Positions 14,048 to 26,030 of a DNA stretch of 64,000 nt are shown piece by piece. Source of the DNA: Chamaecyparis obtusa (Eukaryota > Streptophyta > Pinopsida > Cupressales > Cupressaceae); assembly GCA_027943335.1 (NCBI GenBank), contig BSBK01004085.1, forward strand, positions 520,001 through 584,000, given 5' to 3'. The notes under the pieces are model-generated. The model was not told the DNA's origin. It saw only the letters and a list, made by a program, of their open reading frames with translations, and ran no database searches. Position 1 is the stretch's first letter. The number at the start of each line of letters is the position of its first letter. Position numbers and translations under genes: made by a program.

Positions 14048-16193
14048 CTATGTCGTAGGGGGATCATCAAAATGTTGCCTCTTTGAAGAAGTGTTTGGCT
14101 CTGATTGATCCTGCATAAAAAATGAGTTCAAACCCAAGTTAGATTGCTTAATTTATACGATTTGTACACACACATATATATAATTCATAATTCAAACACT
14201 AATTTAATTAAAATTATAACTGAATACAAACATCTATACCTGGCCTCTCAGTCGCCTACCATGATTAGGTATCCTAACATAAGTCTTTGGTAGCAAAGGG
14301 ACAATGCCACCATAACCAACTCCAATCTATAAATATATATTTGCAATAATGAGATTAGTAGAGTGGTGCAACATAGAGTAATAAATCTACAAAATAAGAT
14401 TATAGCATAATAAAATTACAAATTGATTGAACTAAAATTAAAACTTACATCCGTTGATCCCTCCTCTAGAATAGTAGGCTGGGTCAACAAACATACGAAG
14501 GATTCTCGTGGGCCCTCCCTCACACTAGGAGTAACCTATGAGAGTAAAAAGATTTTCAGTTATATATAAATCTACTTCATCATAACAAACCTGGTTACAA
14601 AATACAAATAACAATATGTAAAATTCTACGTACAATCGGGCAATCACTCCAAATCGAGATGTCTGTTAGCCTAGGTTCCCAAACCCATGTCAGGACATCA
14701 TCAAGAGCCACACCCTATACAATAACGTGCAAGTAAAATATTTATTACTACACATAAGTGGCATACATATGCATGCATAATTAATCTTAAACAATCAATT
14801 ACCTTTCCTTTGTCGACACCTGATGAAGGAACCCCCTCATGCCCCCCATTGACATCACCTGTAGCCAAAAAGAGTATAATAAGATGACAATATATTAGTA
14901 AATGTATGAATTTTATTTCTCTAATTGATAGATATTTAAGCATGTACACCAAATGATATAAAAGAAACTAATGGGTACATAATTTATAATATACCGTATA
15001 GGCATCAAGGCCAAATGAAATGGCTGAAAGTGTGGAGTCATCCACCTGTCTTAACTCCTCTGTCATCAACTGAACATAAATGGAAAAAGTATATACATAA
15101 GTGCATGCAATCATTAAAACTAATCTAAATAAATAAATTATTTTTAAATTAAATAAGTATGTGAAAAATTTATTTATAATGTTTACTCTTACCGTATCAA
15201 CAGGAGTCCATGGCTCTACGTACACCTCCTGAGCACTATCATGAGATGTAGATGCTCCATGAGGTGTTGCAGCCTCTGTAGCTGCGTCTCCTATATCCTC
15301 CTCATCAATAACATACTGATATGTATCACCATCAGTAAGCGGTCTGAGGCACATATTTTTGCATATAATGCAAATATGGGGCTTGCATACATGTGAACTC
15401 TGGTGAGATGTTGATGCGCCAACATCATCCACACTAGGAGGCAACATTGACCTGGTCTACATGATCAACTAATCACTTGCAAAATGAATGGACCTGATAG
15501 TCTATGAGGTGGCCTCTGCAATGATATCAGGATGCTCCACTAGAGGAGGGGGTGCAACATCAGTGGGGGGGATGAAGGTAGTGGCCTTTCTGTGCTAGAC
15601 AAATGACCTAGTCTGAGGAGCTCCTCTGCCTACACCCATGTTGGGCCTCATGATAAAATAATTAATATTGTGACCAAGCAAAAACTTAGCATACAATTTT
15701 TTTATGAAATAGAAAGGGAGCTCCAAATTGCTATGGGGTGGTTTATCAAAAACCATCCACCAGCGATCCCAAAAGTGTGTGCGCATTGCTTCATTTATGC
15801 ACCATTTTATTGATAATTTGGGCTTTTTGGGGTCAACTTGTAATTTGGTTTTAGGATTCACAAAAGGGAGGCTATATCTTCCTTAGTTATATTAAGGGCC
15901 ACAATCCCATCACGGTCAAGCCCGTCATCAAATTGGGTGTGCATATCATCACGCCAATGAAGAGCAACATTATGTTGCTACATGAATGTGTCAATGTTTT
16001 GAACAATAGTATTTAGGTTGGAAAGCATGGGACCTAATGTAGGTATATTTTGATATGTGTTTTGGAAACCTCGTATTTTGTTCAAATTATCTTGTATCAA
16101 ATCTTCTAAAGATCAAGGGTTTTGAGACAGGGGATTGTTTTGGGGATCGTTATTTGGTGTAGGAGGGTTATTTTCTTCATTGTTGTCAGCCAT
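14048..16193 (-). pseudogene. seven-exon gene of unknown function, decayed
   Basis: Minus strand. ATG at 16193; exon 1 runs to 15193. Further exons are 15069-14995, 14858-14803, 14714-14634, 14535-14449, 14326-14240 and 14110-14048 (stop TAG). Every intron has GT and AG ends with typical acceptors (for example TTTATGTTCAG before 15069 and TTTTTATGCAG before 14110). Exons 2, 4, 5, 6 and 7 are exact multiples of three (75, 81, 87, 87 and 63 nt), so the introns are phase 0. Exon 3 is 56 nt, one base short, and shifts the frame. The N-terminus is Asn/Pro-rich; the tail is Ser/Glu/Asp-rich and ends in DDPPTT. Exon 1 contains CKPHICIICKNMC, a possible metal site. Exon 1 carries several stops, mainly TAG and TGA, and a frameshift near 15860. 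I recognise no family. Its position suggests a second gene of the candidate transposon. Confidence 0.6.
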
Positions 16194-16527
16194 GCTTGAT
16201 TAAATTTAAAAAAAATCTAAATTTCAATTTGATTTCATATATTATTACAAAAATAAATACAAAACCCCATTTCAACCAAAAAAACTATATTTAGCATCAA
16301 AATGAAATAAAATAATCAAAATATACAAAGAATTTACTTATCATATATACTACAGAGTCAAATTTGTTGTTGGGGAAATCAGATACCCAAAAAAATTGAG
16401 TATCGGATATATGGAGCCATTTTACAAACTAAAAACAATGAGAGAAATGAGAAACACAGCCCGCAAGTTTTGATTTATGCCACAGGTTTCGGGTACCCAA
16501 TAAGGATTGTGCTTTGGTGTCAGGTTT

Positions 16528-16551
16528 GCCTAGGTGTACTGACACCTAGGC
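16528..16551. other. perfect 10-bp hairpin
   Basis: GCCTAGGTGT, a 4-nt loop ACTG, then ACACCTAGGC. It lies 28 bp outside the proposed right end of the DNA transposon. The function is unknown. Confidence 0.6.
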
Positions 16552-17150
16552 CTACTAAAAAGTCAACAAGCATTTTCATGTGCTTTTGGACGAGTGAAAA
16601 GTGAATATTTTTCACATTGCCACTTTTTGGCCCCTCATGATCTTGCACATATACATACATACATACATACATTTTTCTCATTTTGGGACCATTTTGAGCC
16701 TACTTTAGTGTTTTTCTTATGGTAGGACCTCATATTACCTTAAATGCATACTTAATTCAAATATGGGTCCTCCTTCTCTTTCAATCATGCTTAGACTCGA
16801 GGTTGGCTTTAGCTTCTATGCATGATTTCCTATTTTCCACATAATTCAGTTTCCACCTAGGACCTATGCATTTATTTTCAGATTTTAGGATTTTCCCTAA
16901 TCTACTGGAAAGATGTAATTTTTACCACCACTCCTTATCACTTTCCCTAACATCCCAATAAATTTTTAGGTGATCTTACTTGGACCAAGTTGACATATTG
17001 ACTTAGTCTTGGGTTTTTGAGCCCAAATTTGGCCCTGAGCCCAATGGTAGGATTTTCTTCCAAGGTGTGAAATTGTAGTCTATCTTAAAAATATTTGAGC
17101 CCTAAAATATGTATAAAAGACATCCTCTCCTCTCAATCTAAAATACACAA
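16552..17150 (+). promoter_or_regulatory. LTR-like promoter fragment
   Basis: Contains an (ACAT)n run (about 16647-16673), a GTTGACATATTGACTTAG pair of TTGAC motifs (about 17000) and TATAAAAG at 17112-17119 followed by a CT-rich start region. This arrangement resembles the U3/R part of a plus-strand LTR, but no partner copy is present in the window, so it is an inference. Confidence 0.35.
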
Positions 17151-18190
17151 TTACAATTCATAATCAAGAAGCAAGCTATTATCCATTCCACATACCTTTC
17201 CTTCTGTGTCCTTCAATGGCTTTAGCTTATGTCGCACTCCATCCTTTGTCAGGGAATGGGTATTCCCATGACCATCATGTATAGCACACTTGTCAAACTA
17301 CCAAGGTCTACCCAACAACATATGACATGCATTCATAGATATGATATCACATAATACCTCATCATGGTATCCGCCAATCTTGAACTTCACTAGGCACTGT
17401 TCATTGACCATGACCTTGTGGTCATCCTGTACCCAGGCAATCTGATATGGATGTGGGTGTTTCTATCTCTTGAGCTTCAACTTTGTGACCATCTCTTTTG
17501 ACACCAAATTGTCAGTGCTTCCACTATTAATAATCACATCACACCACTTATCCTCACACTTGCACCTAGTGTGAAATAGGCTCCTCCTTTGCTCAGGTTC
17601 ATTCTCACCACTCAATAAGACTCTTCTATTAATTAGTCTTTCTCCTCTTTCAGCATCTTTAGAATGTGATGATCTGGCATCTTCATCTACATGTGAAACT
17701 CTAGCCTGGCCTTTAGTTCTCCTATCTATCCTTCCTTGGTGTTGAGGACATTCATATGCCCTATGACCTTCTTCCCCATAGTGAAAACATGTTCCACAGA
17801 AGCCTCCTCTTCCTGAACCTTGTTCTCTTCCTCTTCCCCTTTGATCTCTATTATTTTGATCATGGAAATAATTGGAATTGTTTCCTCTTTGATTTCAACT
17901 ACTACTAGCCTCATCCTTCTTTTTTAGATCTTCATTTCAACCTCCATATGACCATCCACCAAATTTTCCACCACGACCTCTTCCATTTTGTCTGCTCTCA
18001 AACTTCTTGTTCTACTTTTCCTCTACTTTTAGGGTAAACTGATATGCCTCTTCAATACTATTTATTCGAACCAAACTTAACTCTTCCTGAATGCTTGGCC
18101 TCAACCCATTAAGGCAATGGGAAACTTTCTCCTTATCAGCTTTGGCATGGCCTATTTTGATGAGGATTCAATAAAACTCCTATGTATACT
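17151..18190 (-). pseudogene. gypsy gag-protease fragment
   Basis: Minus strand. From about 18190 downwards: a gag C-terminal piece (IKIGHAKADKEKVSHCLNGL then IQEEL), an Arg/Gly-rich linker, a zinc knuckle reading CFHYGEEGHRAYEC (second Cys replaced by Tyr), then a retroviral-type protease region with NSGSTDNLVSKEMV in place of the usual D-S/T-G and CHMLLGRPW. It ends at a TAA at 17153. Stops at TGA/TAG positions fit Arg or Gln codons that have mutated. There is no reverse transcriptase, so this is a truncated Ty3/gypsy element. Upstream it joins directly to LTR-like sequence, implying an internal deletion near 18195. Confidence 0.75.
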
Positions 18191-18194
18191 AGTT

Positions 18195-18490
18195 CTCCCC
18201 TTAATACCACAAACAGATAACAAAAATAGAGAAACAAATATAATTTGCAAGAACAGAAAATGGGCTTCTTATTATCTCAACAAATGTGGAATTACAAATT
18301 TTAGAATTACAATATGCAAAGCCACATGGGCATTTCCCTTACAATATTCTATAGGACAAAGCCTCAAATTATTACCCAGAAGTACTCTGAACTACTCCGA
18401 ACTGCCCTAGATAACACTACAGACCTTTCTTATATAGGCAATTTCCACCGCCCGAGAAGGTTCCAAAAATTTATCCCTTAAGGTTGACCA
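18195..18490 (-). promoter_or_regulatory. LTR-like TATA/R/U5 segment, minus strand
   Basis: Read on the minus strand it has TGCCTATATAAGAAAGG (about 18423-18439) followed by about 230 bp of leader rich in AATAATTTG/TTGTAAT motifs. It lies directly upstream of the gypsy gag fragment and is probably that element's own 5' LTR end, joined to gag by a deletion. No second LTR is seen. Confidence 0.4.
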
Positions 18491-19702
18491 ACCCTAGAAT
18501 TATTTTATTTTTCAATTTATTACATCAGAGTCAGCTCAAAACAACTTTTGAAACCCAAATAGAAATTTTGAAGGAAAATTATTTTCTGCCATTTCAAGTG
18601 GCCCAACTTCCGGAGACCATAGGTCATCACCCATTGACCCAATTGACTATTATGACTCCATTTTGGAAAGAGCACAAAGTGCTCTACAATGCCGAAATCA
18701 AGAAAGCTTCATTTAGCCAAATTTTTGACCTCATCCTGGGCCTCTAAAGCCTTCAAAACTGAGTTCAAAGTTTCTGTACCCTGTTGCCAATACCGAACAT
18801 TTTCAATATCTTTAAAACTAGACTTGATCTGGAAATGAAACTTTACCGACATGCTAATATGACCAAAATTAACCTCCAGGGAAGAAAATAAAACATTTTG
18901 AGCTTGAAAGGAAAAATTACTAAAAATAGCAGCTCTACACAAGATAGCCCTTATTGAAAAGAAACCAGAAATATTTTTGGGTGATGCAAGATTTCTCTTA
19001 CACCCAGGATGCTCCTGCATCAATTGTGCATCCAAGAGATTCAAGTTCAAAGAAAACATCCATTGGTGAAGGCATCCATTATTAAGCATTCAGTAAAATC
19101 AAGCATTCAAGTGCAAGGAAGCCATTAAAAATTTCAATTAATCATTCCATCATCAAGGTATTCCCTTCCATAGATCTATATTCTTTCCCCCATTAGAGGT
19201 CAAGAAAAGGAGTTTGATATCAAGGTAGTAGATCTACATTCATCCATCAAATCTTATCCTTCTCTTTCTTTCCCAATCTAATATTGTGGTGAAATGCAAC
19301 ATTTACTACATGAGGTGTTTTCTTACATGATTTCCTTTTGATTTTTGTGTTTATTCAAAGCTATTACACATCAACATACTTTATCACATTCTAAGAGATA
19401 ATTTCATCTATATGGTATGATATACTCCATTGTTTAGATCTAATCTCTACTACATGAAAACACTCTTTTCATTTTATTTATTTTAATTCAAGGTTGATAA
19501 ATAAACATAGTTTTAACTAAGCAAAACCCCTCCCCTCAACCTTCATGCCCTTCTTTCTATGAGTAGGAACAAGTTATAGAGTTGTGGATTTGGATTTGGA
19601 AGGCATAGACATAGTTGCAGGCCCTCTAGAATTTTTATAAGATTCTAAGCTACTGGGACTAAGTTGAAATCTCAACATAGTCCTGAAAAAATTATATCCT
19701 CC
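18491..19702. other. unassigned sequence
   Basis: No recognisable gene. A minus-strand open frame of 126 codons (18709-19089) and a plus-strand frame of 87 codons overlap each other with no known motif. They may be part of the U3 of the LTR-like segment beside them. Confidence 0.3.
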
Positions 19703-21298
19703 TGTAAAGGATAAAATATGGATGCGGTCCTAGAATAATGGTTTGCTCATAAAAGAGACCCCAAAACAAATATTTTACACTTACATGAAATTGTATTGAT
19801 ATGGAAAGTAAATATAAGTGACTAATGTTGAAATGAAGAGATAAAGGTACTTACCTCCAAAAAAGAACCTACTGAAAACCCTATCAAACAGTCTAAAAAA
19901 CTACTGATTTTCACATTGTTGAACCAAAACTACGAGATCTACAAAACCTAGAAATATTTTCCAATTCTAAGGGAGGTCAAGTTTGACCCTCATAAAAGGT
20001 CAAATACTACATTTTTATTCTGAAGTCCGATTCGAATTCTGTTCACAGATCTTGGTAGTTTGCCAAAAAGGGTATCCAAATTCACTCTCAGATCTGAAAC
20101 TCTGCACTTGTACCTGGAAGAAAATGGGGTTTTTTTTTGTATGGGGGGTTTGCCTTGGTCAAACCCTAGTTTGGAATCGACCTTAATATTGAAATTGAAA
20201 TGGAGAATGCTAGCAAGTAGTAGAAAAGGATCTAACAATGAAGCTATGTAATTCAATAGATATGCAATTGTATTTGAAATGTAAACAAGTATATTGATAT
20301 GAAAGCTTGAACACAACAATAAATGTAAATCAAACCTCCATGGTTGTATGCTTGGAATCCACCTTGGTAAGAGAATGAAATGGATCTTGAAGATGAACAA
20401 AGGATCTTGAAGGAAGATCACACCATCATGATGGCTAGATCTAGGGTTTGAATGATAAATCTTGAATGCTTGAACCAAATCCCTTCAATGGCTTGAATGC
20501 TTGAATCCTTGATCTTCAATGGAGAACTTGGATGGAGAAGAAGACTTGAATGGAATGCTTGCTTGATCACCTTAAGAAAATCTTGAGAGCTTGAGAGCTT
20601 GAAAACTTAATTTGATAATGAGAGAGGAAGGCCTCCTTTTATAGTGATCTAGGGCACACTCCTCTAGATGGGCCACCTTGGAGAATTAAATCCCAATTAG
20701 GTCCTCATATTTAGAAAATATACCTAGATTAAATTCAATTAAAGGATTTACCATCCCGAAACCCGAAATGGTGAACTCGGAGGCAGGAAAATAAATTTCA
20801 TGAAAGCTCGAAGCCCAGAAATTAAGGATCTTGAAAAATTGGAGAAAGGGGTCAATGTCGAGGTTGACCCTAACCTAGTCAAGGTCAACCTAAGACCTTA
20901 ACATAGTCAGGTTTGACCTAAGACATTGAACCTAGTCCTAAATTGACTCAAAACCAAGTCAAGAGGTCCCAGGGATGCCCAGAAACCTAGAACTGATGCC
21001 AGAACATGATAGAATGTCAAGAATAGACATAAAATCTTATGATTACCAAGATGAAGGCTAGGAGGATCCATTTATAAATCCTACCTAGAAAATAAAGCTA
21101 TGAAAAAGAGAAATTCGGGAGAATCCTTAAGATCCTAACCTTAATTTCACCTAGAATGAAGCAGAAAAGAAGTGGAAAGTGGGGAGAAAGCTAGATCAAA
21201 GAAAAGATCAATTCAAGGCATCCAATATGACCCCAAACGACTTACTCAGAGGGCTAAATGCTCTTAACATAGAAGTGCTTCCATTTTAAGATGATAGA
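19703..21298 (-). repeat. 3' LTR of E
   Basis: Aligns over its full length with 24765-26368, with scattered substitutions and a few small indels. It includes CTATAAAAGGAGGCC (minus strand, about 20632-20646) and a TTGACC-rich stretch at about 20855-20965. Confidence 0.9.
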
Positions 21299-21318
21299 TT
21301 AAGCCCCCACTTTAGCAA
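21299..21318 (-). other. polypurine tract of E
   Basis: On the minus strand CTAAAGTGGGGGCTTAA lies immediately upstream of the 3' LTR start. This is the expected priming site for plus-strand DNA synthesis. Confidence 0.65.
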
Positions 21319-21834
21319 GAGTATGGATTCGATGCAAACTCTTGGTAAAGGAGAAGATCCAAGTGGATTCACAAAGAGATAAAATAACACTTAGCTAAAG
21401 GCATGAGCCCCCAGGCTAAAGATTCTAACTCAACATACACACACGAGGGTGTGAAACAATAAAACCAAAAGAACAAGGGTTAGCACTAAATAACCCAAGT
21501 CAATTAACATAAGAAACCTCACTAAGAAATATTCCTCATGTTAATATCATATTTGGAAAGCTATCATAGAAGCATAAATGTTTACATACGAAAGACAAGA
21601 GCAACACTATAAATAACATAGCTTCATGATCCTATCCTACTAGCATGAAAGTAGAAAAGAAGGGAAGGAGAAAGTGATTACCTCACCTAGTAGGATGCCC
21701 ACCTTACCGTGAATCACCCTAGAGGGAGAGCCCAATAGGTTCACCCATAAACTATGCTTGCAATTGTAATGAATCTTCTGATGACTTCTGGAATATTCAT
21801 AGATCCACCTTCTTTTATCACTATGAATATGAAA

Positions 21835-22160
21835 TGCACGTCTCTTCAGGATTTAGCAACTTATGTGTGTTACCATGGAAGATTTAGCATATAGGTGCAT
21901 GTCTTTTCAGGATTTAGAAACTTTATGTGTGTTACCTTACAAGATTTAGCATATTTGAAATTGGAAATGCATGTCCCTTCAGGATTTAGCAACTTATGTG
22001 TGTTACCTTCAGAGGATTTAGCATATTGAAAAATTTGAAAAATGCGTGTCTCCTCAGGATTTAGCAACTTATGTGCGTTACCATCAGAAGATTTAGCATA
22101 TAAATGCATGTATTTTCAAGATTTAGCAACTTATGTGTGTTACCTTCCAAGATTTAGCAT
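21835..22160. repeat. 60-75-bp tandem repeats in E
   Basis: Five units start at about 21835, 21895, 21967, 22042 and 22105. Each contains TTCAGGATTTAGCAACTTAT, then GTGTGTTACC, then AGATTTAGCATA. Spacing varies from 60 to 75 bp. They lie in the 3' non-coding part of the element. Confidence 0.85.
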
Positions 22161-23232
22161 GTAAAAATAAAAAACTATAGTACAATGGAAGGCCCTATAT
22201 ATGCCCCCCTCCTTAATATGGCAAAAACATACTATTTTGACATGTTAAGGAAAGAAAAGAACAATGATAAAGCCTTCTTCAACATCAAGACAATATCCAA
22301 AAACAATACCCAGTCCAAGCCAAGAAGGTCACAACTCCTATGAGGCCATGGAAGGGATGAATGTAAAGAGATATCATGCAAGAAGTGAAAAGAAAGTAAC
22401 CCTTATGAGGGATAGCACACTATTCAGTTTCCAAGGTGAGAGATATATCAACCATGAAAACCCAATGTCAAACAATAAAAGAGGTTTCTATCAAGGACAT
22501 AGATCCTCAATGCAAACCAAAATTTTCATGTATGATTGGATATCACATAATAGATAAATACTGCTTATCCAAGGAAAGAGGTGAATCCCAGAAAGACAGA
22601 AAAGAAGGAGATAGCATCCTTGCCCCCCAAGCATAGGAACAAAGATGGAAGAGGATACCTACTTCACAATGCATGGAGATATCCTATTTACAACAATGTA
22701 TACCATATTCTTAGCGAGGTATATTGATCCCTACATCCAAGAGTACAGATAATTGTGAAAAGGATATGTCACTCATGGAAAAGGATCCTCAAATGAAAGA
22801 GATCTTATCAACAAGACCCCCATCAAAGAGGAGTGCTTTAGATAAAATATCATCTTTCAAAGGTGGGAACAAAGATTCAATCATCAAGCCCCCTAAAAAG
22901 AAGAGGAAGAGGAATCTTTGGAATGAGGCAAACAACTCTAACACCAAGCAAGGGTGAGAGTTTATAAAGAACATAATTTGCAACATAGAGAAGAAGTGAT
23001 GACCTAGGACAACAACTTCTCATATAAGAAGATTATCCATAGTCAAAACATCCATCAATATGATGAAATAATATTTCAATATAAACAACTACCACTTAGC
23101 TAAGGAAAGTGGTTCCCTAGACAAAGAGAGAAGAAAGAACCTTGCCCCCCAAGGATGAAAGGCAAGGGATATATTTTCAAAAAACATGTCCTAGAAAAGA
23201 TATCTTGAGTATAAAATAGAATCTATGAATGA
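22161..23232 (-). other. 3' non-coding region of E
   Basis: About 1 kb without a convincing minus-strand gene. Plus-strand open frames here are antisense to the element. Several G5-G6 runs on the minus strand (TTGGGGGGCAAGG type at about 22205, 22620, 23143 and 23341) resemble extra purine tracts. Confidence 0.5.
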
Positions 23233-24500
23233 TTATAAACATAATACAAAACCATAGAGAAATAGGATAGAAAGAATACCGATTAAGCTCAAAAGTAGGA
23301 ACATAATGGATTCTAAAAGATAGGAAGAAATATACCTCTTGCCCCCCAGTCTAGAGGAGAAAAGAGAGTGAGGAGTAAAATTATGAATAAATCTCAAGGG
23401 AGAAGTTTCTTTTCTTTTATATTTATGGATCGAATAATAAGAAGAAGGTAATTTGAAGAATATTTGAACATCATGAACCATAGTTTGAACCTCAACATAA
23501 GTGTGGGAAGAACTAGGAATAGTAGATGGAAAATTAGGAATCAGATTAGGAAAGATAGGATTAGGATTAGGAAGATTAGGAACACTAGGAAAAGTGTAGG
23601 AAGTGATATGAATGGAAGACACAACCGGAGGAACACTTGGAACCATAGTTGGAAAAGGATTTGAATAGATATAAGTAATGTTATGGTAAGAATGATGTGA
23701 GGTAGGATCTTGATTTTCCATAAGATCGCCACTAAGAAGAAGAGTGTTAAGGGAATTCATATCTTTCTCCACTAATGCCTCATCACAAGAAGAAATTATA
23801 AATGGAGCTAAAGGATCTATAATGTCATCTTCTTTTGCATAAGTGAAGTGTGTTTTAGAGAATATGTCATCTGCTTGTATCAAAAATTCTTCACAAGGAG
23901 GGGATAAATCAATGTATTTATCCAAGGGTTCATCCCAAAAAGTAGAATTATCCATCATGGCTTCATGAGGAAGAGAGTAATCAACATCCAAATCCAAAGG
24001 TTCATACCAAATAGGAGGAATATCAAAAATGGTTTCATAAGGAAAAGAGTAATCAACATCCAAATCCAAAGGTTCATCCCAAATAGGAGGATTATCCATA
24101 ATGGTTCATGAGGAAGGGAGTAATCAACATCGAAATCCAAAGGTTCATACCAAAAAGGAGGATTATCATCCCTATCCATAAGGCACATTGTAAGAATGTC
24201 ATAAGTCATTGAAGCTTGATCCCTAAAGGGGAAAGAAGGTAAATTGTATTGTAAAATAGGCTCATAGAAAAGATGGATATTAGGAGTAGAATTAACATCA
24301 ATCCCTAAATCATCTTTGTAAAGGTCAATTGAAGAGGTTGTGGAGGAGAGTGAAATAGGAATAGGATCAATGGAGATCTCATTCAAACAATTTTTATCCT
24401 CACTTCCATGTACCTCATTAAGGTATCTATCATCTTGAACAACAAAAGCCTCATCAAAGTACTCAAAACAAGAGTCATACATGTTGAATACTAAAAGCAT
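23233..24500 (-). pseudogene. repetitive ORF of element E
   Basis: Minus strand, ATG at 24500, TAA/stop at 23233; about 420 codons with one frameshift. The middle holds four tandem units of about 20 residues of the type PPIWYEPLDLDVDYSLPHEA (about 23900-24170). One unit reads ATGGTTCATGAGG where its neighbours have ATGGCTTCATGAGG, a 1-bp loss at about 24103 that breaks the frame. The remainder is acidic, then Pro/Ser-rich with NPNPIFPNLIPNFPS, and ends in a hydrophobic stretch. There is no gag, zinc-knuckle or pol motif. It is the only sizeable sense ORF in the element and its role is unknown. Confidence 0.6.
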
Positions 24501-24764
24501 GAAAATGTAAATGTTTTTGTATTTTTAAAGAAATTTTGCAATTTTTTTGGATTTTTGAATTGTAAATGCAAGGGCATAAAATAAATCTAATCTTAAGGCA
24601 AGAAAACTAATGATCTAACACCAAAAAGAAAGAGTTGTCTATCACGGGTTCACCAAAATGTAAAGGTGAAGGTGAACACACAAGATAATTGAAAGAAAGA
24701 GCTAGCACAATAGGTCATCTAAATCCACAAAAGAAAAGGGGTAAGTATGTCGGGTTCACCAAAA
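24501..24764 (-). other. 5' leader and primer site of E
   Basis: The minus strand just inside the 5' LTR reads TGGTGAACCCGAC (24761-24749), the primer-binding position; I cannot assign the tRNA. The same CGGGTTCACCAAAATGTAAA block occurs twice on the plus strand, at about 24647 and 24751, so the LTR/primer-site junction has been partly duplicated about 104 bp inward. Confidence 0.6.
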
Positions 24765-25691
24765 TGTAAAGGATACAATATGGATGGGGTCCTAGAACAA
24801 TGCTTTGCTCATAAAAGAGACCCCAAAACTAATATTTTACACTTACATGAAATTGTATTGATATGGAAAGTAAATATAAGTGACTAATGTTGAAATGAAG
24901 AGATAAAAGTATTTACCTTCGAAAAAGAACCTACTGAAAACCCTATCAAACAGTCTTAGAAACTACTGATTTTTGCTATGTTAAGCCAAAACTGCAAGAT
25001 CTACAGAACCTAGAAATATTTTCCAATTCTAAGGGAGGTTGAGTTTGACCCTCATAAAAGGTCAAATACTACATTTTTATTCTAAAGTCTGATTCGAATC
25101 TGTTCGCAAATCCCAGAAGTTTTCTAAAAAGGGTATCCAAATTCGCTCTCAGATCTGAAACTCCACACCTGTACTTGCAAGAAAATGGGGGTTTTTTTTT
25201 TTGTATGGGGGGTTTTCCTTGGTCAAACCCCAATTTGGAATCAACCTTAATATTGAAATTGAAATGGAGAATGCTAGCAAGTCGTAGAAAAGGATCTAAC
25301 AATGAAGCTATGCAATTCAATAGATATGCAATTGTATTTGAAATGTAAACAAGTATATTGATATGAAAGCTTGAACACAACAATAAATGTAAATCAAACC
25401 TCCATGGTTGTATGCTTGGAATCCACCTTGGTAAGAGAATGAAATGGATCTTGAAGATGAACAAAGGATCTTGAAGGAAGATCACACCATCATGATGTCT
25501 AGATCTAGGGTTTGAATGATAAATCTTGAATGCTTGAACCAAATCCCTTCAATGGCTTGAATGCTTGAATCCTTGATCTTCAATGGAGAACTTGGATGGA
25601 GAAGAAGACTTGAATGGAATTCTTTCTTGATCACCTTGAGAAAATCTTGAGAGCTTGAAAACTTGATTGAGAAAACTTGATTTGATAATGA

Positions 25692-25706
25692 GAGAGGAAG
25701 GCCTCC
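25692..25706 (-). promoter_or_regulatory. TATA box of E LTR
   Basis: CTATAAAAGGAGGCC on the minus strand, conserved in the other LTR. The same CTATAAAAGGA core is at 56590 in element D. Confidence 0.6.
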
Positions 25707-25916
25707 TTTTATAGTGATTTAGGGCACACTCCTCTAGATGGGCCACCTTGGAGAATTAAATCCCAATTAGGTCCTCACCTTTAGAAAATATACCTAGATT
25801 AAATTCAATTAAAGGATTTACCATCCTGAAACCCGAAATGGCTAACTCGGAGGCGGGAAAATAAATTTCCCAAAAGCTTGAAGCCCGAAAATTAAGGATC
25901 TTGAAAATTTGGAGAA

Positions 25917-26030
25917 AGGGGTCAATGTTGAGGTTGACCCTGACCTAGTCAGGGTCAACCTAAGACCTTGACCTAGTCAGGGTCGACCTAAGACATTGAC
26001 CCTAGTCCTAAATTGACTCAGAACCAAGTC
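25917..26030 (-). promoter_or_regulatory. TTGACC (W-box-like) cluster in E U3
   Basis: About eight TTGAC/GTCAA or near-match motifs within about 110 bp, upstream of the TATA box; the cluster is also present in the other LTR (about 20855-20965). TTGACC/T is the core bound by plant WRKY factors. Binding here is an inference. Confidence 0.45.

Larger units (their letters stand above)
6789..16500. mobile_element. candidate 9.7-kb DNA transposon with two convergent genes
   Basis: The left end reads TTGGGTACTTGATAAAATC (6789-6807); the right end, read on the minus strand from 16500, begins TTGGGTACCCGAAA. Eight terminal bases match exactly and the next few differ mostly by transitions. Both ends are flanked by TA (6787-6788 and 16501-16502). 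Related GGGTAC/GTAC-TTGAT motifs recur just inside each end (6806-6836 and 16382-16406), like subterminal binding sites. The transposase-like gene starts about 190 bp inside the left end and the spliced gene about 310 bp inside the right end, both reading inward. The 358-bp array lies between them. The short inverted match alone is weak evidence; the gene arrangement makes it more credible. The alternative is two unrelated fragments. Confidence 0.35.

Noticed and set aside
22264..22957. Plus-strand frames of 77-97 codons inside E
   Set aside because: Antisense to the element, no motif, in its non-coding 3' part.
19990..25542. 157-162-codon minus-strand frames in both E LTRs
   Set aside because: Present twice only because the LTRs are duplicates; no known motif, within the leader. 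Not enough to call a gene.
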